Part shown: piece after piece, positions 23,906 through 34,900 of the stretch
Numbering within the stretch: the first letter of the stretch is position 1
Layout: each line of letters starts with the position of its first letter
Assembly: GCA_963676235.1 (NCBI GenBank)
Contig: OY781044.1
Location: 124,001 to 188,000 of the forward strand
DNA from: JALNYB01 sp963676235
GTDB taxonomy: Archaea; Thermoplasmatota; Thermoplasmata; Methanomassiliicoccales; Methanomethylophilaceae
Direction of reading: 5' to 3'
DNA: 64,000 nt
Made by a program: the position numbers and the translations under genes
The notes under the pieces: model-generated
Databases searched by the model: none
Seen by the model: the letters and a program-made list of their open reading frames with translations, nothing else
What the model was told of the DNA's origin: nothing

Positions 23906-25176
23906 TGTCCTGCCTCTTTGGTGAAATCATCGAATGCGCAAGCTATCTTATCCACGGCATCCTCGCCGTGCACAAGCGACATGAATGAGACCTCTAGAGC
24001 AGACGGTGCGAGATAGATGCTTTTCTTGAGCATGTATCTGAACATCCTGTCGAACATATCCCTGTCTGCAGTCTGCGCCTGTGTTCCGTTCTTCACATGT
24101 TCCGGACCGAAGAAGACGGAGAACATGGATCCTGCGGATTGTATGCATCCTTCGACCCTGTTGTCTTTCATGGAATCCCTCATCCTATCGACGAGAGCCT
24201 CTGTTCTCTTGTTTAGGATATCATAATGGCCTCTTTCGCCCATTATCTTGATAGTCTCCGATCCGGCCGCCGCACTTACCGGATTTCCCGCAAATGTTCC
24301 AGCTACGTAGACCTGACCTTCAGGGGCGACATTCTCCATGATGTCCTTCCTTCCTCCGAATGCGCCTGCTGGGAATCCGCCGCCTATGATCTTGGCCATC
24401 GTGGTCATATCGGGTTTTACGCCGTAGACCTTCTGGGCTCCGCCCTTAGAAAGCCTGCAACCTGTTATGACCTCATCGAATATCAGAATCACATCATGAT
24501 CTTCGGTGATCTTTCTGACGGTCCGAAGATAGTTCTTCTCGGGAGGCACCACCCCTACGTTACCCATCACGGGTTCCATTATTACGCATGCGATATCCTC
24601 ATTGCGATCGAGAAGCTCGTCCATCATCTCCGGATCGTTGTATTCGACCGTGTAGGTGTTCTTGACCGCATCCGCCGGAACTCCCTTCGAACCTGGGACT
24701 CCGCTTGTCGATCCGGAACCTGCCTTCACAAGTACAGCATCATGAGCGCCGTGGAATCCGCCGTTCATCTTCACGATACCGTTCTTGCCTGTGAACCCGC
24801 GCGCCAGACGGATTGCGTGCATGGTAGCTTCGGTACCGGATACCGCCAGGCGGACCATGTCCAAGGACGGCATGTTGTTGCAGAGTGTCTTGATGAGTTC
24901 CAGTTCCGGTTCCGAAGGCGCTCCGTAAACAGACCCTTTCTGCAATTGTTCATATGCCGCATCCACCACCCTTCTGCAGGCGTGTCCCACTATCAGAGGA
25001 CCGTATGCCATGCACATATCGATATACTCGTTGTCATCGACATCGGTGATATGGCATCCGTGTCCGCTCTTCATGAAAAGCGGATAGGGATCGAATGCAC
25101 GTACCGGACTGGACACTCCTCCAGGAGTGAACGCAGACGATTCCTTGTAGAGTTCGGCCGACTTAGTTCCTTCCAT
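23902..25176 (-). CDS. hemL: Glutamate-1-semialdehyde 2,1-aminomutase
   Basis: A 424-residue PLP enzyme that converts glutamate-1-semialdehyde to 5-aminolevulinate, the second step of the C5 pathway. Class III aminotransferase features are all visible: FTPGGVSSPVRAF at the start, the VSGTEATMHAIRLARGFTGK phosphate/PLP region, FHGAHDAVLV, LIFDEVITGCRLSKGGAQ, and the Schiff-base lysine 262 in TTMAKIIGGGFPAGAFGG. The end FMSLVHGEDAVDKI matches the family's usual substrate-closing region. The start ATG at 25176 overlaps the 3' end of hemB by 14 bases. Confidence 0.96.
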   Translation of the reverse strand: MEGTKSAELYKESSAFTPGGVSSPVRAFDPYPLFMKSGHGCHITDVDDNEYIDMCMAYGPLIVGHACRRVVDAAYEQLQKGSVYGAPSEPELELIKTLCNNMPSLDMVRLAVSGTEATMHAIRLARGFTGKNGIVKMNGGFHGAHDAVLVKAGSGSTSGVPGSKGVPADAVKNTYTVEYNDPEMMDELLDRNEDIACVIMEPVMGNVGVVPPEKNYLRTVRKITEDHDVILIFDEVITGCRLSKGGAQKVYGVKPDMTTMAKIIGGGFPAGAFGGRKDIMENVAPEGQVYVAGTFAGNPVSAAAGSETIKIMGERGHYDILNKRTEALVDRMRDSMKDNRVEGCIQSAGSMFSVFFGPEHVKNGTQAQTADRDMFDRMFRYMLKKSIYLAPSALEVSFMSLVHGEDAVDKIACAFDDFTKEAGQ

Positions 25177-26161
25177 TCTTTTCCCTCAAGACCTTTGCTG
25201 CTTCTTCTGCGAAATATGTGATTATTATATCGGCACCTGCTCTTTTTATGGCGAGTAATGATTCCATCATAACCCTCTTCTCGTCGATCCATCCGTTCTG
25301 AGCGGCGGCCTTGATCATCGCGTATTCTCCGGATACCTGATATGCGACCAGAGGGAGATCGAATGTGTCAGCCGCGTCTCTTACGATATCTAGGTATGGC
25401 CCTGCCGGTTTGACCATTATCATATCTGCACCTTCTGCGACATCCATCTCGATCTCGCGCATTGCCTCCTTCCTGTTGCCGCAGGGCATCTGATAACCTG
25501 CTCTGTCTCCCTTTCCCGGAGCTGAACACGCAACATCTCTGAAAGGGCCGTAATATGCACTGTAGAACTTCGCACTGTACGCCATTATTGGGATCTTCTC
25601 GAAGCCTGCATCATCCAAAGCGGCTCTGATAGCCGCTATCTGCCCGTCCATCATTCCGCTGGGCGCGATGATATCGGCACCTGCCTCTGCCTGAGAGACA
25701 GCGGTTTTCCCGTAAAGCTCCAAAGTGGTATCGTTATCTACGTATCCGCATCCGTCCAGCAATCCGCAGTGTCCGTGATCCGTATACTCGCAGAGACACA
25801 GATCCGCAATGACCAGAAGATCCGAATTCTCCTTCAGCCCTCTGATGGCTTCCTGCACGACACCGTCTTCTGCATATGCTCCTGAACCCTGCGCATCCTT
25901 GTGTTTCGGTATTCCGAACACCAGAACGGAATTGATGCCGTTCTCCTGTATCCCAGATGCGATCTCCTTGTATCCTGAAAGAGGATATGTCTTGACACCC
26001 GGCATTGAATCCGTCATCTTCACTTTATCGATATTCTCATCGAAGAACAGAGGCAATACGAACTCGTCGGCGTGTAACCTCGTCTCTGTTGTCAGATCTC
26101 TCATTCTCTGACTCTGTCTGAGCCTTCTCATGCGTAATTCAGGAAACATCATCTCTCTCAT
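25163..26161 (-). CDS. hemB: 5-aminolevulinate dehydratase (porphobilinogen synthase), zinc type
   Basis: A 332-residue enzyme that condenses two 5-aminolevulinates to porphobilinogen. Both active-site lysines are present: K198 in MAYSAKFYSAYYGPFRD and K251 in MVKPAGPYLDIV. The cysteine cluster in LCLCEYTDHGHCG (Cys122, 124 and 132) marks the zinc-dependent class rather than the magnesium (DVxLDxYT) class. The N-terminus FPELRMRRLRQSQRMRDL is typical. It overlaps hemA by 23 bases and hemL by 14, longer than the other junctions but still consistent with tight coupling. Confidence 0.96.
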   Translation of the reverse strand: MREMMFPELRMRRLRQSQRMRDLTTETRLHADEFVLPLFFDENIDKVKMTDSMPGVKTYPLSGYKEIASGIQENGINSVLVFGIPKHKDAQGSGAYAEDGVVQEAIRGLKENSDLLVIADLCLCEYTDHGHCGLLDGCGYVDNDTTLELYGKTAVSQAEAGADIIAPSGMMDGQIAAIRAALDDAGFEKIPIMAYSAKFYSAYYGPFRDVACSAPGKGDRAGYQMPCGNRKEAMREIEMDVAEGADMIMVKPAGPYLDIVRDAADTFDLPLVAYQVSGEYAMIKAAAQNGWIDEKRVMMESLLAIKRAGADIIITYFAEEAAKVLREKNGRN

Positions 26162-27401
26162 CCTCTAACCCGAAAATGGTCGTTGCTGCATTAAATATGT
26201 CCGTATGCCCTTCACGGGATGCTTCTCTCAATCTGACGAACATTTCTGATGTGATATTGTTTATCAATGCTCTGGAAAAATCCTCTAAGACGCAGTCGAT
26301 ATCGCACTGAGCAAGTGCGCGTATCTTCGCCTGAGTCAGTTCCTCCTCTCTGATCTGCGCCAACTTGATGCTTATCGCACGGATAACTTCATTGGCTGCC
26401 TTCTCCTTCTCCTCCTTGTCTATCTTCATGAGCTCTTCTGTTATGATGTGCTCAGCTTCGGAGATCTCGTTGGTCCTGCGGGCCACGTTCTCCATCGCGA
26501 TAGATTGGAGGGAATCCATCGTATCCACTTCAACATCATGTACCTCGAGTACATCTTCAGCGATGTTCCTCGGAACAGAGACATCGATCATCAGGAGTTT
26601 GCGTGTCCTCCCGGTCATCGCCTCTTCCACATTGGACCTCCTTATGACGACATGAGGCGCGGATATGGCAACAAGCACCAGATCGCTTTCTCTTATGGCC
26701 TCGTTCATACGGTTCATTGTGATCGCGGTTCCGCCTAATTGTCCTGCCAGTTCCTTGGCGTGATCGAAAGTACGATTGGAAACGAATACGGTCTTCGGAC
26801 CTTTTCCGACAAGATTCTTGGCAATGACGCTTGCCATATCCCCCGCACCGAATATCGTCACTGTCTTTCCTTCTAATTTTCCGATCTTCTGTTCTGCCAG
26901 TTCGACAGCGGCAGAACCTACGGATACTGCACCTTTGTTCAATGCGGTCTCCGATCTGACACGTTTTCCCACCGTGAGTGCATGATCGAAGACATATGCC
27001 AAAGTTCCGTTGGCATGATTCTCTTTCCTAGCCTGGATGTATGATTCTCTGATCTGATGCTGGATCTGATCCTCCCCTACGATCAGAGAATCCAATCCGC
27101 AGATCACTCTGAAAAGATGTTTGACGCAATCCCCATCCTGAAGTATGAAGGAGAACTTCTCGTCTGCGGTGTATGGAACACTCATTTTCACAATGTAATT
27201 GAGCATGTTCTTTGTCTTTTCATTGTCATATGTTGCAACATAGACCTCGAAACGATTGCATGTCCTGACCACCACGTATTCCTTTACGAACTCCAATGTT
27301 CCGATGCGAAGATTCACATTCTTCTCCAATTCCGGAATGACCTCGTTGAGTCCATCCACGTTTCCTACGGATACATGAGTCACATGGAGACTTACTATCA
27401 C
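26139..27401 (-). CDS. hemA: Glutamyl-tRNA reductase
   Basis: A 420-residue NADPH enzyme that reduces glutamyl-tRNA(Glu) to glutamate-1-semialdehyde, the entry and usual control point of the C5 pathway. The nucleophilic cysteine is Cys48 in VVRTCNRFEVY. The diagnostic block LDSLIVGEDQIQHQIRESY, the NADP-binding TIFGAGDMASVIAKNL, and VSNRTFDHAKELA follow. The helical C-terminal dimerisation region runs through IRALAQCDIDCVLEDFSRAL. The start overlaps the upstream dehydrogenase by four bases. The protein has the standard length with no insertions. Confidence 0.96.
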   Translation of the reverse strand: MIVSLHVTHVSVGNVDGLNEVIPELEKNVNLRIGTLEFVKEYVVVRTCNRFEVYVATYDNEKTKNMLNYIVKMSVPYTADEKFSFILQDGDCVKHLFRVICGLDSLIVGEDQIQHQIRESYIQARKENHANGTLAYVFDHALTVGKRVRSETALNKGAVSVGSAAVELAEQKIGKLEGKTVTIFGAGDMASVIAKNLVGKGPKTVFVSNRTFDHAKELAGQLGGTAITMNRMNEAIRESDLVLVAISAPHVVIRRSNVEEAMTGRTRKLLMIDVSVPRNIAEDVLEVHDVEVDTMDSLQSIAMENVARRTNEISEAEHIITEELMKIDKEEKEKAANEVIRAISIKLAQIREEELTQAKIRALAQCDIDCVLEDFSRALINNITSEMFVRLREASREGHTDIFNAATTIFGLEDERDDVS

Positions 27402-28033
27402 GCCTTCAGACCTCCGATCTTCAATGCATATCTTTTTGCAGATTCCAGATTACCATCGCGGAGATCGTGCCAGATATTCTCATCATTCAGAACGATCTCC
27501 AGATACTTGGCGCGTTCTGTCTGCGTCGGGATCTGCACTCTTATCAAAGCCCTCAGATAGATCAGAAGATCCATCATGCGATCATAACTTTCATCCAAGA
27601 AATCATCCAAAATATCTATTACATACGGAGGGAACGCCGGCACTTTGCCTTCCGTGGATATCGCGATCGTATAATTCTCTTTCTTGAGAACCGACGGGAT
27701 TAGGACATCTCCGCCTCCGTGCGCTGAATTGACCGCGATTCCTGCTTTGAAGGCAATATCGCGTATGGAATCGTTTAGTTTCTTATCATTGGTTGCTGCG
27801 ATGACGATGTCTGAACCATCGATCATCTCTTCAACGGAATTCAGATCGATGCGTTTCTTTACAACCTCTTTGACGATGCTTTCGATCTCAGGAAGGATCT
27901 CGTCAGCTATAACAGTCATATTGAATCCATGGAAATGCATGCATTTTCTCAATGCTACTTTTCCGCCTCCGAAAATTACTATCTTTCTATTCCCTGGCGA
28001 GAGGAATATCGGCGTCATTTCATTGTTTTCCAC
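27398..28033 (-). CDS. Precorrin-2 dehydrogenase (Met8/CysG N-terminal type)
   Basis: A 211-residue NAD-dependent enzyme that oxidises precorrin-2 to sirohydrochlorin. The N-terminus has the motif KIVIFGGGKVALRKCMHFHG. IVIAATNDKKLNDSI and NSAHGGGDVLIPSVLKKENYTIAISTEGKVPAFPPYV, the active-site region, are characteristic. Some family members also chelate Fe or Co, which cannot be told here. The start is given at 28033, but the ATG five codons later (MTPIFLSPG) is just as likely, since most relatives begin close to that point. It is the first gene of the tetrapyrrole operon. A TATA-like aattata about 45-50 bp upstream (near 28080) could be the operon promoter. Confidence 0.9.
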   Translation of the reverse strand: MENNEMTPIFLSPGNRKIVIFGGGKVALRKCMHFHGFNMTVIADEILPEIESIVKEVVKKRIDLNSVEEMIDGSDIVIAATNDKKLNDSIRDIAFKAGIAVNSAHGGGDVLIPSVLKKENYTIAISTEGKVPAFPPYVIDILDDFLDESYDRMMDLLIYLRALIRVQIPTQTERAKYLEIVLNDENIWHDLRDGNLESAKRYALKIGGLKA

Positions 28034-28326
28034 GTTCTCACATTCTTCAGTATTACGTATGATATACAGAAGTGTTACTATAATTTTCCGTTATCAGTCC
28101 CGCGGAATAACACCTCCTGATGATCTCTTTGTTACCAATTATTGTAAATTCATCGACGTTCTGATCAACACCGATTAACTTGGTACTATCATCCAATATA
28201 ATCTTTCACATATTATATTTTGATGCACATATACATGTGAAAACAAGGGATAAATTGTAAAGGTTGTATATACGACACATATCGTTACAAAAAAGATTAT
28301 GAAATGTGTAGATTGATGTGGATTTA
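28034..28326. promoter_or_regulatory. Leader and promoter region of the tetrapyrrole operon
   Basis: The 293 bp upstream of the operon contains no convincing open frame. Read on the minus strand it is AT-rich, with a TATA-like aaattatagt near 28078-28087 and further AT tracts near 28205-28225. No riboswitch-like fold (for example a cobalamin box) was recognised by eye. Confidence 0.3.
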
Positions 28327-28473
28327 TTATTCTGAATCCAATTCCTTTCTTATCTTATCTAACAATTCCTTCAGATATATTTCTCTGCCTTCATCCTTGC
28401 ATTCTTCATATTCTTGCAACAAGATCCTGTACATCTCTTTCTTGGAAAAAAATTCTGAAATATCATCCGCCAT
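28327..28473 (-). CDS. Small acidic helical protein of 48 residues, function unknown
   Basis: An ATG-initiated frame reads MADDISEFFSKKEMYRILLQ, then EYEECKDEGREIYLKELLDK, then IRKELDSE and a stop. It is highly charged (many Glu, Lys and Asp), without prolines, and predicted to be two helices, unlike random translation of this AT-rich DNA. The plus-strand frame over the same bases is hydrophobic and serine-rich, as expected for a shadow. There is no clear Shine-Dalgarno, which is usual for short-leader archaeal genes. It sits alone between the tetrapyrrole operon and the giant gene. A regulatory or protein-binding role is possible; no family is recognised. Confidence 0.55.
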   Translation of the reverse strand: MADDISEFFSKKEMYRILLQEYEECKDEGREIYLKELLDKIRKELDSE

Positions 28474-28865
28474 AGTAACACTACATAGCATAAGTTAAAT
28501 AACAATTTTCTTAACATCACTCGCGTGATATTCACACAATATCCCTGTTCTGCAGAGATCTGCTCTTTTCAATATAAGATACAAAGATGTCATGAAGACG
28601 ATGAGCCTGATGCTCACACGATCATGAATACAATATGCTTCAAAACCGATATACAAGCGTAGATGCGTATTTCAAGATCGCTTCTGAATCAATATCCGCT
28701 TTATATCTTCAATGATCTGAAAACAGCACCAACCGTTTGTAAACGGATATTGCCCGTTTCATTGCTTTCGCGCAGACCGCACACTTTGCAAACGCTTTGG
28801 ATCGGAACTTCACTGGCTGTGAACTTCTCTTTTGCATCCATAAAGAATTGAAAGAAAAATATCAT
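28474..28865. other. Intergenic stretch without a convincing gene
   Basis: Nearly 400 bp between the 48-residue gene and the terminator of the giant gene. A 46-codon minus-strand frame (28701-28841, ATG at 28841) contains VCKVCGLRESNETGNIRLQT, with one CxxC pair, but has no ribosome-binding site and no recognised family, so I do not call it. The promoter of the small gene (AT-rich tract near 28485-28500) is probably here. Confidence 0.3.
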
Positions 28866-28886
28866 CGCAGGGTTTGACCCCTGCGG
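28853..28886 (-). terminator. Hairpin terminator of the first giant gene
   Basis: On the minus strand, 38 bp after the giant gene's stop, the arms cgcaggg and ccctgcg (28866-28872 and 28879-28885, six-base loop) form a 7-bp stem, followed by atgatatttttcttt. The same layout, a G/C-rich hairpin then a T-rich tract, follows the second giant gene. The opposite strand also has a T run, so it could work in both directions. Confidence 0.6.
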
Positions 28887-28923
28887 CTTTTTGTTTAACG
28901 ATTTCAACCGGTCTCGACCGATA

Positions 28924-31900
28924 TCACGGCCTCCTCCAGTAGAATATCGCTCCCGCGACCGAGATGATGCCTATTATGCCGATGAATGACAGCACCAACA
29001 GCGTGGTGTAACTCAATTCGGAGGATGCGTTAGGCTCCCATACCGCATAGAGCGTGACAGTCGATCCCAAGGATTCGATATCCAGCACCTTCTGACCATC
29101 GGTATAGACAACGTCCCCTCCGGATGTTATCGCCCATCCCTGGAAGGTGTATCCTGACATCGTGAACGAATTGCTCTCCAATGCTTGAGATACCCCATAT
29201 GTCAGGGTCTGATCGGGCATGTATCCGGTTCCGCCGTTGGCATCGAATGTAACAGTGTACGTCGTTGTCCATTTAGCATACAGATTGATAGATGCAGACA
29301 GGTTGACAACAGTTGAAGACGTGATCTGCGTCCCGCCTAAGTTATCAGTGTACCATCCGGCGAATATGTATCCGCTCCTCGCAGGATCGACATCCGGCAA
29401 CGTGTATGTGTTTCCATTCGTTTCGGATATACTGACGAAATACGATGATCCGTCATAGTTACCGACGAAGGTCACGGTGTACGTATCCGTGTATGGGAAC
29501 CAACGGGCATATGCGGTGATGGGTCCCGACAGATCCACTACGACCGACGATGTTATCTGCATACCGCCAGAGGCCTCGGTGTACCATCCAACGAAGTAGT
29601 ATCCTCTTCTCACAGGATCGATATCCGGCAATATGTATGTGTTTCCATTCGTTTCGGATATTATGACTGAATACGTGGATTCAACATAATTACCTACAAA
29701 AGTCACATCATAGGCTATTATGTTCTCTCTCCATACTGCGTAAAGCACAATGGTTGATCCAGAAGTTGCAATATCGGCGACCACTTGACCGTCGGTGTAG
29801 GCGATATCACCATCCGAAGTCGTAGACCATCCCCGGAAGATGTAATCTCCGTTGATGAATACATTCTGCTGGAGCGCCTTTGCCGTACCCGATGTGAAGT
29901 TCTGAGCCGGCATGTATCCTGTTCCGCCGTTGCCATTGAACACTACTGTATAAGACGATGCATTCACAGCCCATACCGCGAACAACGTCATATCGGCTGT
30001 CACGGTGATCTTCTGACCGTTAGCGTATACAACAGATCCTCCCGAGGATGCGGACCATCCCTGGAATGTGTTACCGGACTTGGAGAAGGTGTTCTGCCCC
30101 AATGCCTTCGCGACACCGGATTCAAAGTTCTGTACAGGCATGTAACCCGTTCCGCCGTTGGCATCGAAAGTTACGGTGTATGACGAACCTGTTGCAGACC
30201 ATACCGCGTAGAACGTAACAGTGCTTCCTGCGGATGCTAGATCCTTGATCATCTGACCGTCTGTGCACAGTACTGATCCACCCGATGTGATAGACCATCC
30301 CTGGAATGTGTTACCGGACTTGACGAAGATGTTCTGCTCCAATGCCTTCGCGACACCGGATTCGAACTTCTGCGCCGGCATGTATCCTGTTCCGCCGTTG
30401 CCGTCGAATACTATTGTGTAAGACGATACGTCCACGGCCCATACCGCGAACAACGTCGTGTTGGCTGTCACGACAATCTTCTGACCATCTGTGTAGACTA
30501 CCGGTCCGTTGAGAACGGTTGACCATCCCTGGAATGTACTTCCGTCCTTAACGAAGATGTTCTGCTCCAATGCCTTCGCGACACCGGATTCGAAATTCTG
30601 AACCGGCATGTAGCCTGTTCCGCCGTTGCCATCGAATACTACTGTGTAAGACGATGCGTTCACAGCCCATACCGCGAACAATGTTGTGTTGGCCGTTACG
30701 AATATCTTCTGACCGTCTGTGTAGAGGACAGGTCCTCCTGAAGCGAGCGCCCATCCCTGGAAGGTGTATCCGCTTCTGGTGAAGACGTTCTGCTGTAGCG
30801 CCTTCGCGACACCCGAGGTGAAGTTCTGTGCCGGCATGTATCCTGTTCCGCCGTTGGCATCGAAAGTGACGGTGTATGACGAACCTGTTGCAGACCATAC
30901 CGCGTAGAACGTAACAGTGCTTCCTGCGGATGCTAGATCCTTGACGATCTGACCATCTGTGTAGACTACCGGTCCGTTGAGAACGGTTGACCATCCCTGG
31001 AATGTGTTACCGGACTTGTAGAAAATATTCTGCTGGATAGACTTTGCCGTGCCTGTTGTGAAGTTCTGAACCGGCATGTAGCCTGTTCCGCCGTTGCCGT
31101 CGAATGTCACGGTGTACGATGATACTGTCGTAGACCATACCGCGAACAATGTTATGTTGGCTGCCACGACGATCTTCTGGCCGTCGGTATAGACGACATC
31201 TCCGTTGAAAATAGTCGCCCATCCCTGGAATGTGCTACCGTCCTTGGCGAAGATGTTCTGCTCCAATGCCTTCGCGACACCAGATTCAAACTCCTGCGCT
31301 GGCATATAACCTGTTCCGCCGTTGGCATCGAAAGTGACGGTGTATGACGATACTGTCGTAGACCATACCGCGAACAATGTTATGTTGGCTGCCACGACGA
31401 TCTTCTGGCCGTCTGTGTAGACTACCGGTCCATTGAGAACGGTCGCCCATCCCTGGAATGTATTATCCGTCTTGACGAAGACATTCTGCTCCAATGCCTT
31501 CGCGACACCGGATGTGAAGTTCTGAACCGGCATGTAGCCCGTTCCGCCATTAGCATCGAAAGTGACGGTGTATGACGATCCTGTTGCAGTCCATACAGCA
31601 AACAATGTTGTGTTGGCTGTCACGACGATCTTCTGACCGTCGGTGTATACGACTGGTCCGTTAAGAACTGCAGACCATCCCTGGAATGTGCTACCGGACT
31701 TGACAAAGATGTTCTGCTCCAATGCCTTTGCGACACCGGATGTGAAGTTCTGAACCGGCATATAGCCTGTTCCGCCGTTGCCGTCGAATGTCACGGTGTA
31801 CGATGATACTGTCGCAGACCATACCGCGAACAATGTTATGTTGGCTGTCACGACGATCTTCTGGCCGTCAGTATAGACGACATCTCCGTTGAAAATAGTC

Positions 31901-34900
31901 GCCCATCCCTGGAATGTACTTCCGTCCTTGGCGAAGATGTTCTGCTCCAATGCCTTCGCGACACCGGATGTGAAGTTCTGAACCGGCATGTAGCCTGTTC
32001 CGCCGTTGCCGTCGAATGTCACGGTGTACGATGATACTGTCGCAGACCATACCGCAAACAACGTCGTATTGGCTGTCACGACGATCTTCTGGCCGTCTGT
32101 GTAGACTACGGTTCCGTTGAGGACGGTTGACCATCCCTGGAAGGTATTACCGGACTTGAAGAAGATGTTCTGCTCCAATGCCTTTGCTACACCTGATGTG
32201 AAGTTCTGAACCGGCATGTAGCCTGTTCCGCCGTTGGCATCAAAAGTGACGGTATATGACGATCCTATTGCTGTCCATACTGCGAACAACGTCGTATTGG
32301 ATGTCATGACGGTATTCTGACCGTCGGTGTATACGACTGGTCCGTTAAGAACTACAGACCATCCCTGGAATGTGCTACCGGACTTGACAAAGATGTTCTG
32401 CTCCAATGCCTTCGCGACACCGGATGTGAAGTTCTGAACCGGCATGTAGCCTGTTCCGCTGTTGCCGTCGAATGTCACGGTGTACGATGATACTGTCGCA
32501 GACCATACCGCAAACAACGTCGTATTGGCTGTCACGGTGATCTTCTGGCCGTCAGTATAGATGACATCTCCGTTGAAAATAGTCGCCCATCCCTGGAATG
32601 TGCTACCGTCCTTAGCGAAGATGTTCTGCTCCAATGCCTTTGCGACACCGGATTCGAAATTCTGAACCGGCATGTAGCCTGTTCCGCCGTTTCCGTTGAA
32701 GGTCACGGTATATGACGATCCTGTCGCAGACCATACCGCGTACAGGGTAACAGTACCATTTGCGGATACAAGATCCTTGACAATCTGACCGTCGGTGTAT
32801 ACGACCGGTCCGTTAAGAACGATTGACCATCCCTGGAATGTACTTCCGTCCTTGACGAAGATGTTCTGCTCCAATGCCTTCGCGACACCGGATTCGAAGT
32901 TCTGAGCCGGCATGTATCCTGTTCCGCCGTTGCTGTCAAATACTGTTGTGTAAGATGATATGTCCACGGCCCATACCGCAAACAACGTCGTGTTGGCTGT
33001 CACGACGATCTTCTGGCCGTCTGTGTAGTCTACAGGTCCGTTGAAAACGGTCGCCCATCCCTGGAATGTATTTCCGTCCTTGGCGAAGATGTTCTGCTCC
33101 AATGCCTTCGCGACACCGGATGTGAAGTTCTGAACCGGCATATAGCCTGTTCCACCATTGCCATCGAATGTCACAGTATACGATGACCCTGTTGCAGTCC
33201 ATACTGCATAGAGTACGACAGTACTGCCTGCTGATGCAAGATCCTTGACAATCTGACCGTCGGTGTAGTCTAACGGTCCGTTGAGAATGGTTGACCATCC
33301 CTGGAATGTGTTACCGGACTTGGAGAAGATGTTCTGCTCCAATGACTTTGCCGTGCCTGTTGTGAAGTTCTGAACCGGCATGTAGCCTGTTCCGCCATTG
33401 CTGTCGAATGTCACGGTGTACGATGATGAACTGTTGACCCATACAGCGTAAAGTGTCGTAGACGATTCGATGACTATCTTCTGACCATCAGTGTAAACAA
33501 CTGGTCCATTGAGAACGATTGACCATCCCTGGAATGTATTACCAGACTTAACGAAGATGTTCTGCTGGATAGACTTTGCCGTGCCAGTCATGAAGTTCTG
33601 AACCGGCATATAGCCTGTTCCACCGTTGCCATCGAACGTTATCGCATAGGACATTGCGCTGGTCCATACTGCGTAGAGCGTTACCGAATAACCTGCAGCA
33701 GCCATGTCTATGACAGACTGCCCGTCAGTGAACACGACATCTCCCGCCGGGAGAACTGCCCATCCCTGGAATGTGTATCCGCTTCTCGTGAACACGTTCT
33801 GCTCCAATGCCTTCGCTACACCCGATGTGAAGTTCTGAACCGGCATGTAGCCTGTTCCGCCATTGCCGTCGAATACTACTGTGTAAGACAATGCGTTCAC
33901 AGCCCATACTGCGAACAATGTTGTGTTGGCTGTCACGAGGATCTTTTGACCATCTGTGTAGACTACGGTTCCGTTGAGGACGGTTGACCATCCCTGGAAT
34001 GTGCTACCGGACTTGGAGAAGATGTTCTGTTCTAATGACTTTACTGCACCCGATGTGAAGTTCTGAACCGGCATGTAGCCTGTTCCGCCGTTGCCGTCGA
34101 ATACTACTGTGTAAGACGATGCGTTCACAGCCCATACTGCGAACAATGTTGTGTTGGCTGTCACGAGGATCTTTTGACCATCTGTGTAGACTACGGTTCC
34201 GTTGAGGACGGTTGACCATCCCTGGAATGTGTTACCCGAATTGACAAAGATGTTCTGTTCCAGCGCCTTCGCAGTGCCTGAGGTGAAGTTCTGAACTGGC
34301 ATATAGCCTATTCCGCCATTAGCATCGAAAATGACGGTGTATGACGATCCTGTTGCAGTCCATACAGCAAACAACGTCGTGTTTACTGTGACGGAGACCT
34401 TCTGGCCGTCGGTGTAGACAACTGGTCCGTTGAGAACGGTTGACCATCCCTGGAATGTGCTACCGGACTTGGAGAAGATGTTCTGCTCCAATGCCTTTAC
34501 TGCATCTGATGTGAAGTTCTGAACCGACATGTATCCTGTTCCGCCATTAGCGTCGAAAGTAACTGTGTATGACGATCCTGTTGCAGTCCATACAGCAAAC
34601 AATGTTGTGTTGGCTGCGACAATGATCTTCTGACCATCTGTGTAGACTACGGTTCCATTGAGGATCGTGGACCATCCCTGGAATGTGCTACCGGACTTAA
34701 CGAATACATTCTGCTCCAACGACTTTGCAACATCGGATTCAAAATTCTGCGCCGGCATATAGCCTGTTCCGCCGTTGGCATCGAAAATGACGGTGTATGA
34801 CGATCCTGTTGCAGTCCATACAGCAAACAATGTTGTATTGGCTGTCACGACGATCTTCTGACCATCTGTGTAGACTACCGGTCCGTTAAGAACGATTGAC

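Noticed and set aside
24226..25221. 331-codon plus-strand frame opposite hemL
   Set aside because: Shadow of hemL, whose motifs are complete; the translation is rich in histidine, arginine and serine without a domain.
28701..28907. Minus-strand frame with one CxxC pair
   Set aside because: Overlaps the terminator of the giant gene, has no ribosome site and only half a zinc-binding motif; noted in the intergenic entry only.
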